64,000 bases of DNA from Heterocephalus glaber (lineage: Eukaryota > Chordata > Mammalia > Rodentia > Bathyergidae), in assembly GCF_000247695.1 (NCBI RefSeq), contig NW_004624743.1, positions 4,888,578 to 4,952,577 of the forward strand, in the 5' to 3' direction. Each line of letters begins with the position of its first letter. Position 1 is the first letter of the stretch. A model generated the notes under the pieces. That model was not told the DNA's origin and ran no database searches. It was given only the letters and a program-made list of their open reading frames with translations. Of the stretch, positions 24,177 to 37,480 are shown piece after piece. The position numbers and the translations under genes were made by a program.

Positions 24177-26439
24177 TATTATTTCCTAAAACCACTGCTC
24201 ATGAACCTTCCAGATAAGCATTTGATCCTCTTCAAATTCTCCTAGATTGTTTCATTTGCCTACACTAGTTGTTCTTGGGGAATTGTTTTCTATATCCTAT
24301 TGATGTATTTCCATAATATGAGAGGAATTGCTATACAGTCTTGTATAAGCCCAGAATTCAATTGTCTTATTTGATATTATTGTATGTAAACATAATCATA
24401 TGTGATTGGGTCATTACACAAATTCCTTTCTTTTTTTAGTTTCATGAGTTCATAACTTCTTGCCCATTAACATTTCAATTTGGGGATTGTAAGTATGTTT
24501 GAACTGGAACTGTTTGATTTAAATTTTATGTAAGTGACAAATATCAGAATCTGGGAATGGACTATTTATCAACAAAGGTGAGACAAGTTAATCCAGTAAG
24601 CCATACTTCCTATAGCATGCTTTATGCTCAGCTTGTCACTTGTAATTGAAGGGGAAGGTAGAGTGACTTTAAACCTTCTTGATAGGTTATCACTTCACTG
24701 TGGTTTATCAACTTCAGCTTCTCTTTCAATTTCCAAACAGTTTGTGCTTCAGATAAGAACTGAAGTTTAGTTGAAAAGTGTGGATTCTGAAAGTAGTAGG
24801 AGAGACACAGCAAAAATGCAACTTGTGATAATGAAACCTGAAATATTTAGGGCCATTCTGACCCTTTCCTCTTAACTTGAGATATTTTGCACACATTTTC
24901 CAAAGGAAAACCAATGAGGAAATGGTTGCAGTAATATTTAGGAGATAAAATATGTTTACACTCTTGCCACATTTAGTCATAAGTTATATCAGTGGCAAAT
25001 CTGGCACTGGAAAAGAAGATAAAGATACTTCACTCTCACAGGATTTCCATATATCCATGAAGTTGTGCATGTATACATCTTATTAGGGTGCATTAAATAG
25101 CAGAATATCTTTTCTTCATATTTGACATCCATAAATGCCTAGACTCTCAAGCCCACATTTGATATATTGTTGCTTCTCCATGTACAAAGCCATATCTATT
25201 TCTGAACATTGTTTCTGACACCAACATAGCTGTGGCATTTTGAGCCACTGATCACCTGGTATCCTGGAAGGGAAATGGAGTATGAATTTAGAGGCAGAGA
25301 AAAGATTCCTGCTGTTGTTTCTATGTTATCTAAAACAGATAATACTATTACTAAATCTGTTACTGATAAGAAATCCTGATTTGAAAGTTGGCTATGTTTG
25401 CAGCTGGCTCCTCTTTTGTTTTATGAAAAGAAGAATGATAAAGTTATGGACAGCATACTCAGAATATTATAGAGGAATTGTTTGATGAGATTTAATGAAG
25501 AAATATGAATTCATGTTGGATATGAGAAAACATGTTCACCAGTAAGATCCTGCCCCAGTTGGAATGTCTGCAACATGAACACTGCTCTCATTTTAGGAAA
25601 GATTGTAGCTTCTTGGTTAGGAAATTTCCACACACTAATATATTTGGCAAGGAATATGAATAGGATACAACCAAAGGCTTGTTCTCAAGTTTATTGGTTG
25701 TGAATGGTAGGTTATTTTACTGAGTTGACTTTTTCTTTGTGAGCCTTGATTCTCAGAGAAATATGTGAGTTAAAACGAGCCTAAGTAGAAATGTTTATAA
25801 AGAATTATACATTTGAACTATGGAGATATATCTTCTAGTCATCAGATCCCATTTAACAGGTAAGATAGCTGACACCTAAAGACATTAATTCATTTATCCA
25901 TGTTTCCATTGTTAATTCTTATGAAGATGGCAATCTAAAATTTTGTGCAGTATAATTTATAAAAATTTATAACTGTAGCAACAAAGCTAAAAGAGAAGTG
26001 AAACATGTTGATGATAACAATCAACCAGTGAAAAATCCTTGCTTACTACAAAATAAACAAATATTCTCCTACTTTATTAAAGAGAAAAGCTTTAAAGGCT
26101 GGGTGGCACACATAGGTTCAGGATTATCAGGAACAATTGTCAGTAATTCTGTTATGTGTTCACTTCATCTAAAAATGCATTCAAAAACAAGATGTTAGTA
26201 CTCAGAAATCAGTGATATCTGTTGCATTTATTCTACCAGAATTGTCAGTTATTACTAAGAAGAGATTTCTTTTCCTGTGGTACTAGGATGACATGTTTTA
26301 AAATCAGAGAACTTTTGTTAAGATTTGCCAGCACACCGCCATGCATACTTCCACTTTTAAATGAAAATTTAATTGAAGCAGGTTTCTCATAAGAGGGCTA
26401 TTTGAAAATCTATAACTAAATTTTAATATGTACATATTA
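24177..26439. other. Unassigned intergenic sequence
   Basis: No gene or repeat recognised. ORFs at 24628-24980 (minus) and 25282-25485 (plus) have no domain. A weak SINE-like start at 26095-26125 was not called. Confidence 0.45.
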
Positions 26440-26985
26440 ACTCAGTCACTTCATTTTTATGGATTCATTCTTCAAGTATATTTAAGCAGGGCTGCAATCT
26501 TCTACAAAGATGGGCTTCATGCCATTTTTGTAAGAGCCAAAAGCAAATGGAAATTACTGCAATGTGCAAGTAATAGAAATGGATTTGAAGTTATTCAAAA
26601 ACAATAAGAAGGTGTTACATATAATGATATACAATATATACTAAATCTTCTTTGAAATAAAAAAATTCTCCAAATCAGGCATAATATGATTTTTTTTTTG
26701 TTTAATGCAATTGAAGAAGAAATAAAAAGATATTTTAAAAGGTACAGAATATATTAACAGAATTCCCCTCTACAGTGAAATAATTGTATATTACAATTAT
26801 ACTTATACACAAACACATGTATCAAATCTGATTTATGGAATTATATATGTGAGTATCTATGTTTGCTTAATGTGTGTGAACAGAGGGTATACACACATCT
26901 ATGCAATTTATATTATTTGTATCCTGATTTAAAAATTCTGTTTTAAAAATAGTGAGATTGATTAGATTAATTAAATAAGACAACA
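26440..26985 (+). mobile_element. Very old L1 (L1ME-like) 3' end
   Basis: The order resembles L1ME 3' regions: 'gccatttttgtaagagccaaaagcaaatggaaatta' (26522-26557), 'atatacaatatatac' , 'ttctccaaatcaggc' near 26667 and a later 'aatctgatttatgg' near 26825. Highly diverged, and boundaries are approximate. Confidence 0.5.
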
Positions 26986-28477
26986 GTGTAGAATCTGAGT
27001 AATATAATACGCAGACCCTCCTTGTCCAGTAGAGCTGGAGGGTGGGACCCTGGGGCCAGGCAGTTTACTATGAAAGCAGGCATTTTTAGTTTCAAGCAAT
27101 AAGGGGAAAGAAGCATCAAGCTCAGGAATCTTGGAAAGCTTGCATCAGACTGGCATATGGAGATTCACTTTCTACCTTACTAGAGACTTCACGATGGGTG
27201 GAAGATGTGACTCATTGGGCTTGCCCCAAGCACAGGGTGCAATTTAACTTGCACACCAATATTGTCTAGTGGAAATATAAGTAACTAAAACTTTTTGAGA
27301 ACATTTATATTCACTTTTTTGGTGTGTGTTTTAGTACTGCTTGATCTATGACTCCCATTTCTAGTATTTTCTTCCTAATAAAGAAGCTGAACCAAGACAC
27401 AAATTAATCGCACAAAAATGTTCAGTCATAGCATTCTTTATATTCATGAAAACTGATTGAGTGGAATTATCAGGATTGATGGAATTGTAAACAAAATGCA
27501 TAATATACAATCAATGGATAGAAATGCAGTAATTAGAAATCATCAGTGTAAAGACTTAAATAACAGGCTATTTTACTGTTCCTATCTGTCTCAGAGATAC
27601 TTCTAACTCAACCTAATGAAAGTGAACAAATTTGACCTTATTAAATGTTTCTTAATTTTTGAAACTGCACTGTCATCCATAATTTTCCACAAAACTGGGC
27701 TTGTTTTCACTTTTCCTCACTCTCTGGCCTTCAGTACATTCAGTCCATCACTGGTTAATTTTTTCTAATACATTCTCCCAGACTCGTGCTCTAATACCAT
27801 CTGTCATTCAGATTATTGTTCCAGGTTCTCAACTGGTCGCATAGCAAGTCACCACCTTCAAACCATGACCCACGTGTACTCAAAGTACTTCCTCAAAACA
27901 AAATCCAATCAGATCTTCATTTCATTCCTCTTGTTCTTGGTATTAAAACAAAGAAAGAAATAACATTACATAATCACCATATTCTAAGCCATCAGAGATT
28001 TCCCTAAAGTGATTTGTTATGTCAGTTTAACCTGGGTAATTTTAAACTAGAAAATCACTATTCACCTTTCAGCCCTTATTGAGTGTGATTATGCAAGGAA
28101 ACCTTTACATTACTTTTCCGACAAGGACAGATCTCAACAGCTTTTGTTTTCCTTCCATAGCTGCAATTTAGCTGTTGTTTGAAAAATTTTTAGGTTTGTC
28201 TCCATTGTGTGTGTACAAGAGGTTCAGATTTACAAAGACGACCACTATCCTAATTTTGTTCATTATCTGATCCCCAACTCCAAGTAGAACATGAGAATGT
28301 AGTGAGTATTCAAAAACCATTTTTCCTACAAGAAGTGAAAAAAATGGAAATGTGACTGTGAAACATAAAAATAAAATGTGAATAAGTGAAAATAGGTTAC
28401 AAGTTTATAAATAGTAGATTTATATTTTTAAAATACAGACAAAGGACTGGAAGAATTTGCAGGAATGAGGAATTTAA
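26986..28477. other. Unassigned intergenic sequence
   Basis: 27010-27260 is a less AT-rich patch without an open frame or recognised repeat. Nothing else is identifiable. Confidence 0.45.
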
Positions 28478-28592
28478 TAATAATGGTTCATATTTACTCT
28501 TTTACTATATTCTAGGTGATACATGAAACTATACTCTGAATTAACTCATCACAGCAACCTGTATGTTAAACATTATACTGTTGAGCTACTAA
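28478..28592 (+). mobile_element. MIR SINE fragment
   Basis: 'aataataatggttcatatttactcttttactatattctaggtgatac' spans 28475-28521 and matches the MIR 5'/core order (aatagctaacatttattgagc..actatgtgccagg..), followed by 'gaattaactcatcacagcaacc' (28538-28559), the hallmark 'attaactcatttaatcctcacaacaac' block. The 3' half is cut off by the L1 that follows. Confidence 0.75.
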
Positions 28593-28599
28593 AGTGACT

Positions 28600-31530
28600 G
28601 AAGTATAAAACTATCAAATGCCTGAGAGGATTCAGCAAGGCTGAACAGAGGAGGAGCCACGTTGGAGCTACTCGGAGAAAATCAATTAGAAACTCAGGTA
28701 ATTGGAAAAAAGGGAGGGACACACATCCTGATGCCACAATCAGTCTGAAATAAGAGACTTGCAGATCTAACAAAACATAGACACAGGACTTGCACTGAGC
28801 AGGAACTGCCCTGGTGAGAAGTTTAAAAACAACCACAGCAACAACAAACAAACCACAAGGGACTACAACAGTGTGGCAAACTCAGTCCACACAGGGTAGA
28901 CCTAGGATGTAAGTCCCCTTGCCTGCATACACAGGGCCCAGTAACTGGGAAGCTGCTCCTTTCCCCACCAGGCTGCCACTTGTTTTTCCTCTCCACTGTG
29001 CCCCATAGCTGCTAAAACCTCCAGAGACAGCAAGGCCGGGACCACAGTGGCGGTGGTGGGCAGTGAGGTCAACACTCCCCTTGGCCTAGGACCAGCACCA
29101 TGAGGAGCCAGCAGTGTGGAATGGAGGAGGCTGTGCAGGGTCCAGGAGAGGCCAACTGTACATGGGACAGGGAGCAGCCTCAGCTGACTCTGCAGCACAC
29201 AACAACTGGGAAAGTGATTCAGAGGCAAACAGGGTAAGGAGACATGGGCGGCCACTCAGGGACATACAGAAAGCTGCTAGCAGAAGACTGGCCCCAGCCC
29301 TCACATCCGGAGGCCAAGATCAGCCCTGAACTACAGGCCAATCTCCCTAATGAACACAGATGCAAAAATCCTCAGTAAGATATGGCCAAGCAGAATGCAG
29401 AAGATCATCAAGAAGATTATACAGCCTGATGAACTGTGATTCATCCAAGGGATGCAAGGATGATTCAACCTACACAAATAAATAAATGTAATACATTATA
29501 TGAAGAGAACCAAGGACAAACTCACACGATCATCTCAATAGAGGCAGAGAAAGCATTTGAAAAAGTCCAACAACCATTGATGATATAAACCCTACAGAAA
29601 ATTGGAATAGATACTCTTTATCACAATCTGAAAAAAGGCATTATGTCAAATCAACAACCATCATTACACTAAATGGTCAAAAATTGAAAGCTTTCACTCT
29701 AAAATCAGCAATAATATGAGGATGTCAGCTGTCAACATTACTGTTCAGTATAGTTCTGAAAACTTTAGCCAAAGCAATTAGACAAGGGAAAGAAATAAAC
29801 GAATTAAAGATAGGAAAGGAAGAAGTTAAATTATCATTATTTGCAGGTGACATGATACTCTACATAGAAGGCTCCCAAAACTCCATGAAAAGACTTAGAT
29901 TAAATAACCAAATTCATTCACCTATCTGGATATAAAGTCAACACTAAAAAATCAATAACATTCCTGTACACAAATAACACACTCAGTGAGAGAAATTAGG
30001 AAACCACACATTTCACAATAACATTGAAAAAAATGAAATACTTAGGAATCAATCTCACAAAGGAAATAAAAGATGTTTACATCAAAAACTACAGAACTCA
30101 GCATACTCAGCTCATACCCAACCATACTCAGCCATGTTATCTTTCATAAAGGGACCAAACATCTTCACTGGAAGAAAGATAACCTCTTTAATAAATGGTG
30201 CTGGAAAATTGGCAGTCCATGTGCCAAAGAGTAAAACTAGACCCATATCTCTCACCATGCACTAAACTAAAATGGAAATGAATCAAAGATCTAAATATTA
30301 AAACAGAAACACTAAATCTGCTGGGACAGAGAATTGGTAGAACTTTTGAGGACACTGGTGTAAGCAAAAACTTTATGAACAAAACCCCAACTGCAGGAGA
30401 AATATTACAAATAGTCAACAACTGGGATCTCATTTTATTAAAAAGCTTCTCCACAGCAAAAGAAATCACCACAAGCACAAAAGCTTCACCACAGCAAAGA
30501 GACAACCAGCACAGTGGGGAAAAACATTTTTGCCAGCTGTTCCTGAGACAAAGGACTAATATCTAGACTATATGAAGAAGTGAATTTAAAGACTCCTAAA
30601 TTTAAAGACTTAATCCAAAAATGGGCATCTGAGATGAATATGCACTTCTCAGATAAAGAAGTACAAACAGCAAATAAATATGTCAAAAAATGTTCAACAA
30701 CATTGGTCATTTGAGAAATGCAAATTAAAACAATCATGAGATTTCATCTCACTACAGAAAGAATAGCTATTAGCAAGAAATCAACCAATAACAAATGCTG
30801 GCAAGACTGTGAGGGAAAAGAAATTCTACTGCACTGTTGGTGGGAGTGTAGACTGGTGCAACCACTGTGAAAATCAGTGTGGAGATTCCTCAAAAACACA
30901 AACTAGTCGTTCCATTTGATCCAGTTATCCCACTTCTTGGTATCTTCCCAAAAGAATTAAAAGCATCACACCACAATGATATATGCACACCCATGTTTAT
31001 AGTGGCACACTTGGTAATAGTTAAATCTTAGAACTAGTCAAATGCCCATCAACCAATGAATGGATAAAGAAAATGTGATTTTTAAATATAGTGGAATACT
31101 ATTCTGTCATAAAGAAGGATAAACTTGAGACATTTGTAGTTAAATGTATGGACCTAGAGACCATACTCTTAAGTGAAATAAATCAAACACAGACATGTAT
31201 TTACATTTGGATTGTTTCTCAGGTGTAAGATACTGGAAATATAAATAAAGATCAGAATGTATTGTGAAATAGGAAGAAAATACCCAAATGGGAAGGGGCA
31301 CTGGGTACTGGGGAGGGGAAAAGGAAAGAAAGACAAAGAAAAAATGAGAAAAGAAAGATAAAAGGAAAACAAAGCTTTTGTAAATAAGGAGAGGAAGAGG
31401 GGTTGAAGGGAGGGGAGGGGAATGGAAAAAAATAAGCATCAAGATATATCATGTACAGGTGCAAATTCCATATGATGAAAATGATCATTACATATATCTA
31501 AATTGTACCAATAAACTTAATAAAATAAAA
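28600..31530 (+). mobile_element. L1 deletion derivative lacking ORF1 and the 5' half of ORF2
   Basis: 28600-29327 is GC-richer and resembles an L1 5' UTR. At 29328 it jumps straight into the ORF2 reverse-transcriptase region ('gaactacaggccaatctccc'), which in the neighbouring L1 lies near 35040, so ORF1 and the endonuclease part of ORF2 are missing. A second junction near 30097-30140 removes about 350 bp relative to that copy. The 3' UTR (31229-31530) has the G-rich polypurine tract and ends 'accaataaacttaataaaataaaa'. No TSD was recognised. The 5' UTR label is inferred from position and composition. Confidence 0.7.
29328..31228 (+). pseudogene. L1 ORF2 remnant (reverse transcriptase to C-terminus)
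   Basis: Homologous to the reverse transcriptase and C-terminal cysteine-rich region of L1 ORF2p, the protein that nicks target DNA and copies L1 RNA. The endonuclease domain is absent. The catalytic FADD motif reads FAGD (ttt gca ggt gac, 29840-29851), losing the first aspartate. The C-terminal part is visible in pieces to a stop at 31226-31228. Many stops and frameshifts, plus an internal deletion near 30100, make it non-functional. Confidence 0.8.
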
Positions 31531-32226
31531 GAATACCTAACCTAAAATCACAATCTTATCATGGATTTGACATCAACTCAAAGTTGTTCTAGCTTTCAGG
31601 ATCCTCCCTTTAATCACTTTGCTACTCTGATTTTCATAATGAAGGTACTGGTATTACCTGTAATCGCAATTCCTGTGTTTCTCAGGCATTTCCTCCAGGT
31701 ATTTCCCACACGGTGTAGTCACAGGATGACAGATTGGCTCTGAGGTTCCTCTCATCCTCAATCACTGTCTATTGCCACCTTGTGTCTCCTAATAAAGTCA
31801 TTAATAAGTAATTGATATTTGGTTCCCAGTGCTGCATAATCAGAAACATAGCAAAATGTAAATTATGTATGGTAAAACTTTTAGTTTGATCTGTGCTAGA
31901 TTTGTGTGAAGCATTGAAAGTCCAGGTTTAGTATTTTCATTTTTCGAAACTATAAGTTGTAGCAATGAGACACAGTTATGGTGATTTCCTTTTGGAATAC
32001 TTCAAAGTTACGGACAACTTTACAAATATTTTACAAGTATTTTGTGATATAATCGATCATTTAAATATTTTCAAATTAAGGAAATAAAAAATGTATTATC
32101 ATGTATACATGTTTATATATTATGAATAATATTTATATGTAAATTAAATAATATATTTTATATATTATATACAATCATTTATCATATTAAGCCTTGCTGT
32201 CTTGTTGCTTGAATACCTTTCATGAT
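31531..32226. other. Unassigned spacer between two L1s, AT-rich at its end
   Basis: No gene recognised. 32085-32175 is a TATATT-rich low-complexity patch just before the 5.3-kb L1 insertion. Confidence 0.5.
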
Positions 32227-32241
32227 AAGATACATTTTGAG
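32227..32241. repeat. Left TSD of the 5.3-kb L1
   Basis: aagatacattttgag, repeated exactly at 37572-37586. It marks the insertion boundaries of the L1 between them. Confidence 0.9.
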
Positions 32242-32373
32242 AGAGCCACCCCCAGTGCTGAGGAGGAGCCTTCTAGGCTGCACCACCACTCCCAGCAACA
32301 AGGAGCAGAAGCCCCCAGCACTGAGGAGGTGAGTCACACAGGCACCAGCACCAACCCCTTCTCCACCCATGAC

Positions 32374-33422
32374 ATGAAAAGACATATAAAGAAGTCTCAA
32401 AACCAGACTTCAAGATCACCTAAAGCAAGCCCAAAGGGGAACGAGATGGAACAATCTGATACTCAAACACCTGTACTCCCTGAACTAGCAACGAAAGAGG
32501 ATCTGGAAAAAAAGGAAATCAGAAATAATTTCTCACATAACAGCAAAGATTGTTCCCATAGTGCAAGACATGATTAATAAATCTAGAGAGAACCCAGATT
32601 AAAAAAAATAGAGGAGCTGAGGAACATGATGGAATCCCAACATAGGAAACAAATGGAATCCATAAAACAGTTGCAAACAGATTTCCAGGAGAATGAAAAC
32701 TCCATTGAAAGTTTATGCACCAGAATGAACTAATATGAGGACAGAATTTCAGATATAGAAGATAAGATTGTGTATAGGGACCAGGAAAATATTTCTTTAA
32801 AACAGTAAGGGAACACAAAAAGTCAATCCAGCAGCTGCTAGATGATGCAGAGAAGAATAACATAAGACTGATTGGAGTCAATGAAGAAAGAGAGAGTGCA
32901 GATGACATAAAAAAGCTGTTCACAGAAGTGATGGCAGAAAACTTCTGAGGCAGGGGAAAAGAACTTGACTTACAGATAAGTGAGGCATATAGGACTCCAG
33001 CTAGCCTTAATCAAAAAACCTCTACACATAGGCATATAATAATTAAGATTCCAGAAACCCAACAGAAGAACAAAATTCTACAAGCAGTTAGAGAAAAGAA
33101 ACAAATCACATACAAAGACAAGCCCAAGAGAATCACAGCAGACTTCTCAATGCAAACCCTCAAGGCAAGAAGAGCTGGAAATGACTTATTTCAAGCCCTA
33201 AAGGACCACAGCCTCCAACCCAGATTGATGTACTCTGCAAAACTATCCTTCAAAACTGATGGAGAAATAAGGCACTTTTATGACAAAGAGCACTTCACAA
33301 ACTTCATGAATATCAAACCAGCACTCCAAAAAATTTTAGACAATATCCTAGGAAAAGGCAATGAGGATCACAACCCCAGGAAACCCAGCACAATGAATCC
33401 ATCAGGCACTACAAGAAATTAA
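32374..33422 (+). pseudogene. L1 ORF1 pseudogene
   Basis: ORF1p is the RNA-binding, trimeric chaperone of the L1 particle. The start at 32374 gives MKRHIKKSQNQTSR, a typical ORF1p N-terminus. A glutamine/glutamate-rich region resembling the coiled coil follows (about 32600-32800), then NIRLIGVNEE (about 32860), resembling the RRM start. The C-terminal domain is open at 33150-33422 and contains LQPRLMYSAKLSF. Frameshifts (one near 32550, one in the A-run near 32603) and in-frame stops (32731, 32806, 32945) break it. Confidence 0.88.
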
Positions 33423-33469
33423 ACACAAAGGGAGAAAATCCAACAAAAAGAAAAAGTTTTGACAAGGAT

Positions 33470-36400
33470 AAGTCAATATGTATAAGTTATAATGATCAAT
33501 ATTAACAGTCTCAATTCACCAATCAAAAGAAACAGACTGGCAGAATGGATCAAGAAGCAAGATTCAACAATATGCTGCATAAAAGAAACATATTTAATAC
33601 AAAAAGAAACTCATAGACTGAAAGTTAAAGGGTGGAAAACAATACTCCACGTGACAGGAACCTGAAAAAAAGCAGGAGTAGCTATCTTCATTGCAGATCA
33701 CGTGCATTTCAAACCAACTGATTAAAAGGCAAAGAACACTACATCCTTGTAAAGGGAATAATCTAAGAGGAAGAGATGACAAACATAAATATATATGCTC
33801 CCAACACTAGTGTGCCCAACTATATAAAACAAATACTAACAAACATGAAAAATCAAATAAGCACTAATACAATAGTGGTGGGGAACCTCAATACCCCACT
33901 GTCACAGATAGATCCACTAGAGAAAAAATAACCAATGAAATACTAGAACTCAATCAAACTCTTGAACAACTGAACTTAACAGATGTTTACAGAGTGTTCC
34001 ACTCCACAAAATCAGAACACACATTCTTTTCAACTGCACATGGGTCATATTATTCTTCAAAATAAACCATGTACTCACTCATAGAACATGTTTAAGTAAG
34101 TGCAAAGGAAATGAAGTTATGCCCTGTATAATATCAGACCACAGTGTGATGAAATTGGAGATCAATTGCAAAAGAAACCACAAGAATTTCATAAACACAT
34201 GAAAATTGAATAACACACTACTGAATAATCAATGGGTCACAGAGGAAATTAAAGAAGAAATCAGACAGTTCCTATAATTAAATGACAATATCAATACAAC
34301 ATTTTGGAATCTATGGGACACAATGAAAGCAGTCTTATGAGGGAAGTTCATAGCAGTGAATACTCATTTTAGGAAAACAGAATGAGCCCAATTAAACAAC
34401 CTGATGCTGCAACTCAAGCTTCTAGAAAAAGAAGAACAGGACAAACCCAAAGTTCATACAAAGGCAGAAATCATAAAGATCAGAGTAGATATCAATGCAA
34501 TGGCAACTAAGAGAATGATACAAAAAAATCAATGAAGCCAAGAGTCGGTTCTATGAAAGAATAAACAAAATTGACAAACCCTTAGCCAACCTTATCAGAA
34601 AAAGGAAAGAAAAGGCCCAAATCTATGCAATGAGGAATGAAAAGGATGAAATTACAATGGACCCAGCAGAAATCCAGAGGATCTTCAATACCTACTTTGA
34701 GAACATATATCCCAATAAGATGGAAAACACGAAATAAATGGACAGATTCCTAGATACATATGAACTACCAAAGTTGAACAAAGAAGATCTAAAAATTCTC
34801 AACAACCCAATATCAATCAATGAAATTGAAAACATAATTAAAAACTTGCCAAACTAAGAAAAGCCCAGCCCCTGATGGCTTCACTGCTGAATTCTACAAG
34901 ACATTTAGAGAGGAACTACTGCCACTACTATTTAAATACTTCAAAGAAATTGAGAGGGAAGCAATACTCCCAAATTCATTCCTGGAAGCAAGCCTCACCT
35001 TGATCCCCAAAGCAGAGAAAGACCCAACAAAAAAGAGAACTATAGGCCAATCCCACGAATGAACATTGATGCAAAAATCCTTAATAAGATACTGGCAAAT
35101 AGAATGAACAAGATCATCAAGAAGATCATACACCCTGATCAAGAGTGATTCATCCCAGGGCTGCAGGGATGGTTCAACATATGCAAATCAATAAATGTCA
35201 TACACTATATCAATAGAGCCAAGAACAAAAACCATATATGATCATCTCAATAGATGCAGAAAAACATTTGACAAAATGCAACATGTATTTATGATAAAAA
35301 CCCTAGAAAAAATTGGAACAGGTGGTCTCTACCTCAATCTGATAAAAGCCGTCTATGAAAAACCAACAACCAATATCATACTAAACTGTCAAAAACTGAA
35401 ATCCTTCACATTAAAATCGAGAACAACATAAGGATATCCACTATCACCACTCATGTTTGATATAGTTCTGGAAACATTAGCCACAGCAATTAGACAAGAG
35501 AAAGAAATAAAAGGAATAAAGATAGGAAATGAAGAAGTCAAATTGTCATTATTTGCAGATGACATGATACTCTATATAGAAGACCCCAAGAATTCCACCA
35601 AAAGTCTTCTAGACTTAATAACCAAATTCAGTAAAGTAGCTTGATACAAAGTCAACACACAAAAATCAATAACTTTCCTCTACATGAACAACAGACTCAC
35701 CGAGACAGAAATAGGGCAAACAATTCCTTTCACAATAGCATCCAAAAACTGAAATACTTAGGAATCCACCTAACAAAAGAAATCAAAGGCCTGTTCTCTG
35801 AAAACTATAGCACTCTGAAAAGAGAGATTGAAGATGATATCAGAAAATGGAAAGAGATCTCTTGCTCCTGGGTAGGAAGAATCAACATAGTAAAAATGGC
35901 CATACTTCCAAAACTGCTATATAGATTTAATGCAATTACAATTGAAATTCCAGTAGCATACTTCACAGATCTTGAGAAAACAATCCAAAAATTCATTTGG
36001 AACACAAAGGGACCTAAAATACCAAAGTAATTCTAGGAAACAGATTGCAACAGTAATTCTAGGTATCACAACCCCCAACTTGGAAACTACTACAAAGCTA
36101 CTGTGACAGAAACAGCATGGTACTGGCAAAGAAACAGACCTGCGGAACAGATTAGAAGATGCAGAAACAACTCCAGACACACTCAGTCACTTCATCTTCG
36201 ACAAAGGAGCCAAACACCCTCACTGGATGAAAGATAGCCTCTTTAATAAATGGTGCTGGAAAAATTGGGTTTCAACTGGCCAAAGATTAAAACTAGACCT
36301 ATATCTCTCACCATGCCCAAAACTAAAATCAAAATGGATTAAAGATTTAAATATTAAAACAGAAGCACTGAAACAGCTGGAACAGAGGTTAGGTAGAACT

Positions 36401-37271
36401 CTTAAAGACATTGGTATAGGAAAAGATTTTATGAACAAAACCTCAGTTGCCCATGAACTAGCACAAACAATCAACAAGTGGGATCTCTTCTTATTAAAAA
36501 GCTTCTGCACAACAAGAAAAACCACCAACAGTGTGAAGAATCAACCTACAATGTGGGAAAAAATGTTTCACTTGCTGTTCCTCAGACAAAGGTCTACTAT
36601 CTAGAATCTATAAAGAACTTAAAAAAATCAGACCTCCCAAATTTAAAGACCCAATCCAGAAATGGGCATCTGAAATGAAGAGACATTTCTCAGACAAAGA
36701 AGTAGAAATAGCAAATAAACATAAGAAAAAATGTTCAACATCACTGGTCATTTTAGAGATGCAGGTGAAAACAACACTGAGATTCTATCTCACCCCAGAA
36801 AGAATGGCTGCTATCATGAAATCAACCAATAACAAATTCGGGGGGGGCTGTGGGGAAAGAGGAACCCTACCTCACTGCTGGTGGGATTGTAGACTGGTGC
36901 AATCACTGTGCAAATCATTGTGGAGATACCTCAAAGAACTAGTACTGGGAGTCCCATTTGGCCCAGCTATGCCCCTGCTGGGTATCTTCCCCAAAGAATG
37001 AAAAGAATCATACCACATTGATATATGTGCACCCATGTTCATAGTAGCACATTTTGTAATAGTTAAAACTTGGAAGCAGCCCAAATTGCCTATCAACTGG
37101 AGACTGGATAAAGAAGGTTTTTTTTTTTTTGGTAAAATGCAGTGCTACTCAGCAATAAAAAATGAGAAATTAGAGACATTTATAGCTAAATGGATGTACA
37201 TTGAGGCACTACTCTTAAGTGAAATAAATAGGACACACATGTGTAAATACCGAATAATTTCTCTAGTGTGA
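33470..37271 (+). pseudogene. L1 ORF2 pseudogene (endonuclease + reverse transcriptase)
   Basis: ORF2p is the L1 endonuclease and reverse transcriptase. The N-terminal endonuclease part reads NSLNSPIKRNRLAEWIKKQD at about 33506-33565 and keeps the catalytic-site glutamate in KETYL. The reverse-transcriptase core keeps the active-site motif FADD (35552-35563) inside the open stretch 35453-35644. The thumb/C-terminal region is open in pieces: 35641-36030, 36227-36604, 36675-37001 and 37035-37271, the last ending at the natural C-terminus. Numerous stops and frameshifts, including a stop at 36999-37001, make it non-functional. Confidence 0.9.
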
Positions 37272-37319
37272 GAAACTTAAAGTGTAAATGAGGTCTAAAA
37301 TGTATAATAGATAATGTGA

Positions 37320-37480
37320 GATAGCAAGAAAAGGGGCAAAGGGGAAGCAGAAGTGGGAGGGGTAGGGAAAGGAAAGAAGGGAATGGGATTAATACGAGAA
37401 AATGAAAAAATGGAAACAAAGTCTGTAAATAGGGAGGGATGGAGGGGTTGAAGGGAGGGCAGGGAAAGGGGGAAAAATAA
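37320..37480 (+). repeat. G-rich polypurine tract of L1 3' UTR
   Basis: A nearly pure A/G stretch with several GGGG/GGG runs (for example gggaggggtaggg at 37356-37368 and ggaggggttgaaggg at 37441-37455). This is a conserved position in L1 3' UTRs, where such tracts are known in other mammals to form G-quadruplexes. The same tract recurs at 31290-31430, 49830-49880 and 49985-50150. Confidence 0.75.

Noticed and set aside
26095..26140. B1-like start ('ggctgggtggcacacat')
   Set aside because: The resemblance stops after about 20 bases; no 7SL body or tail follows.
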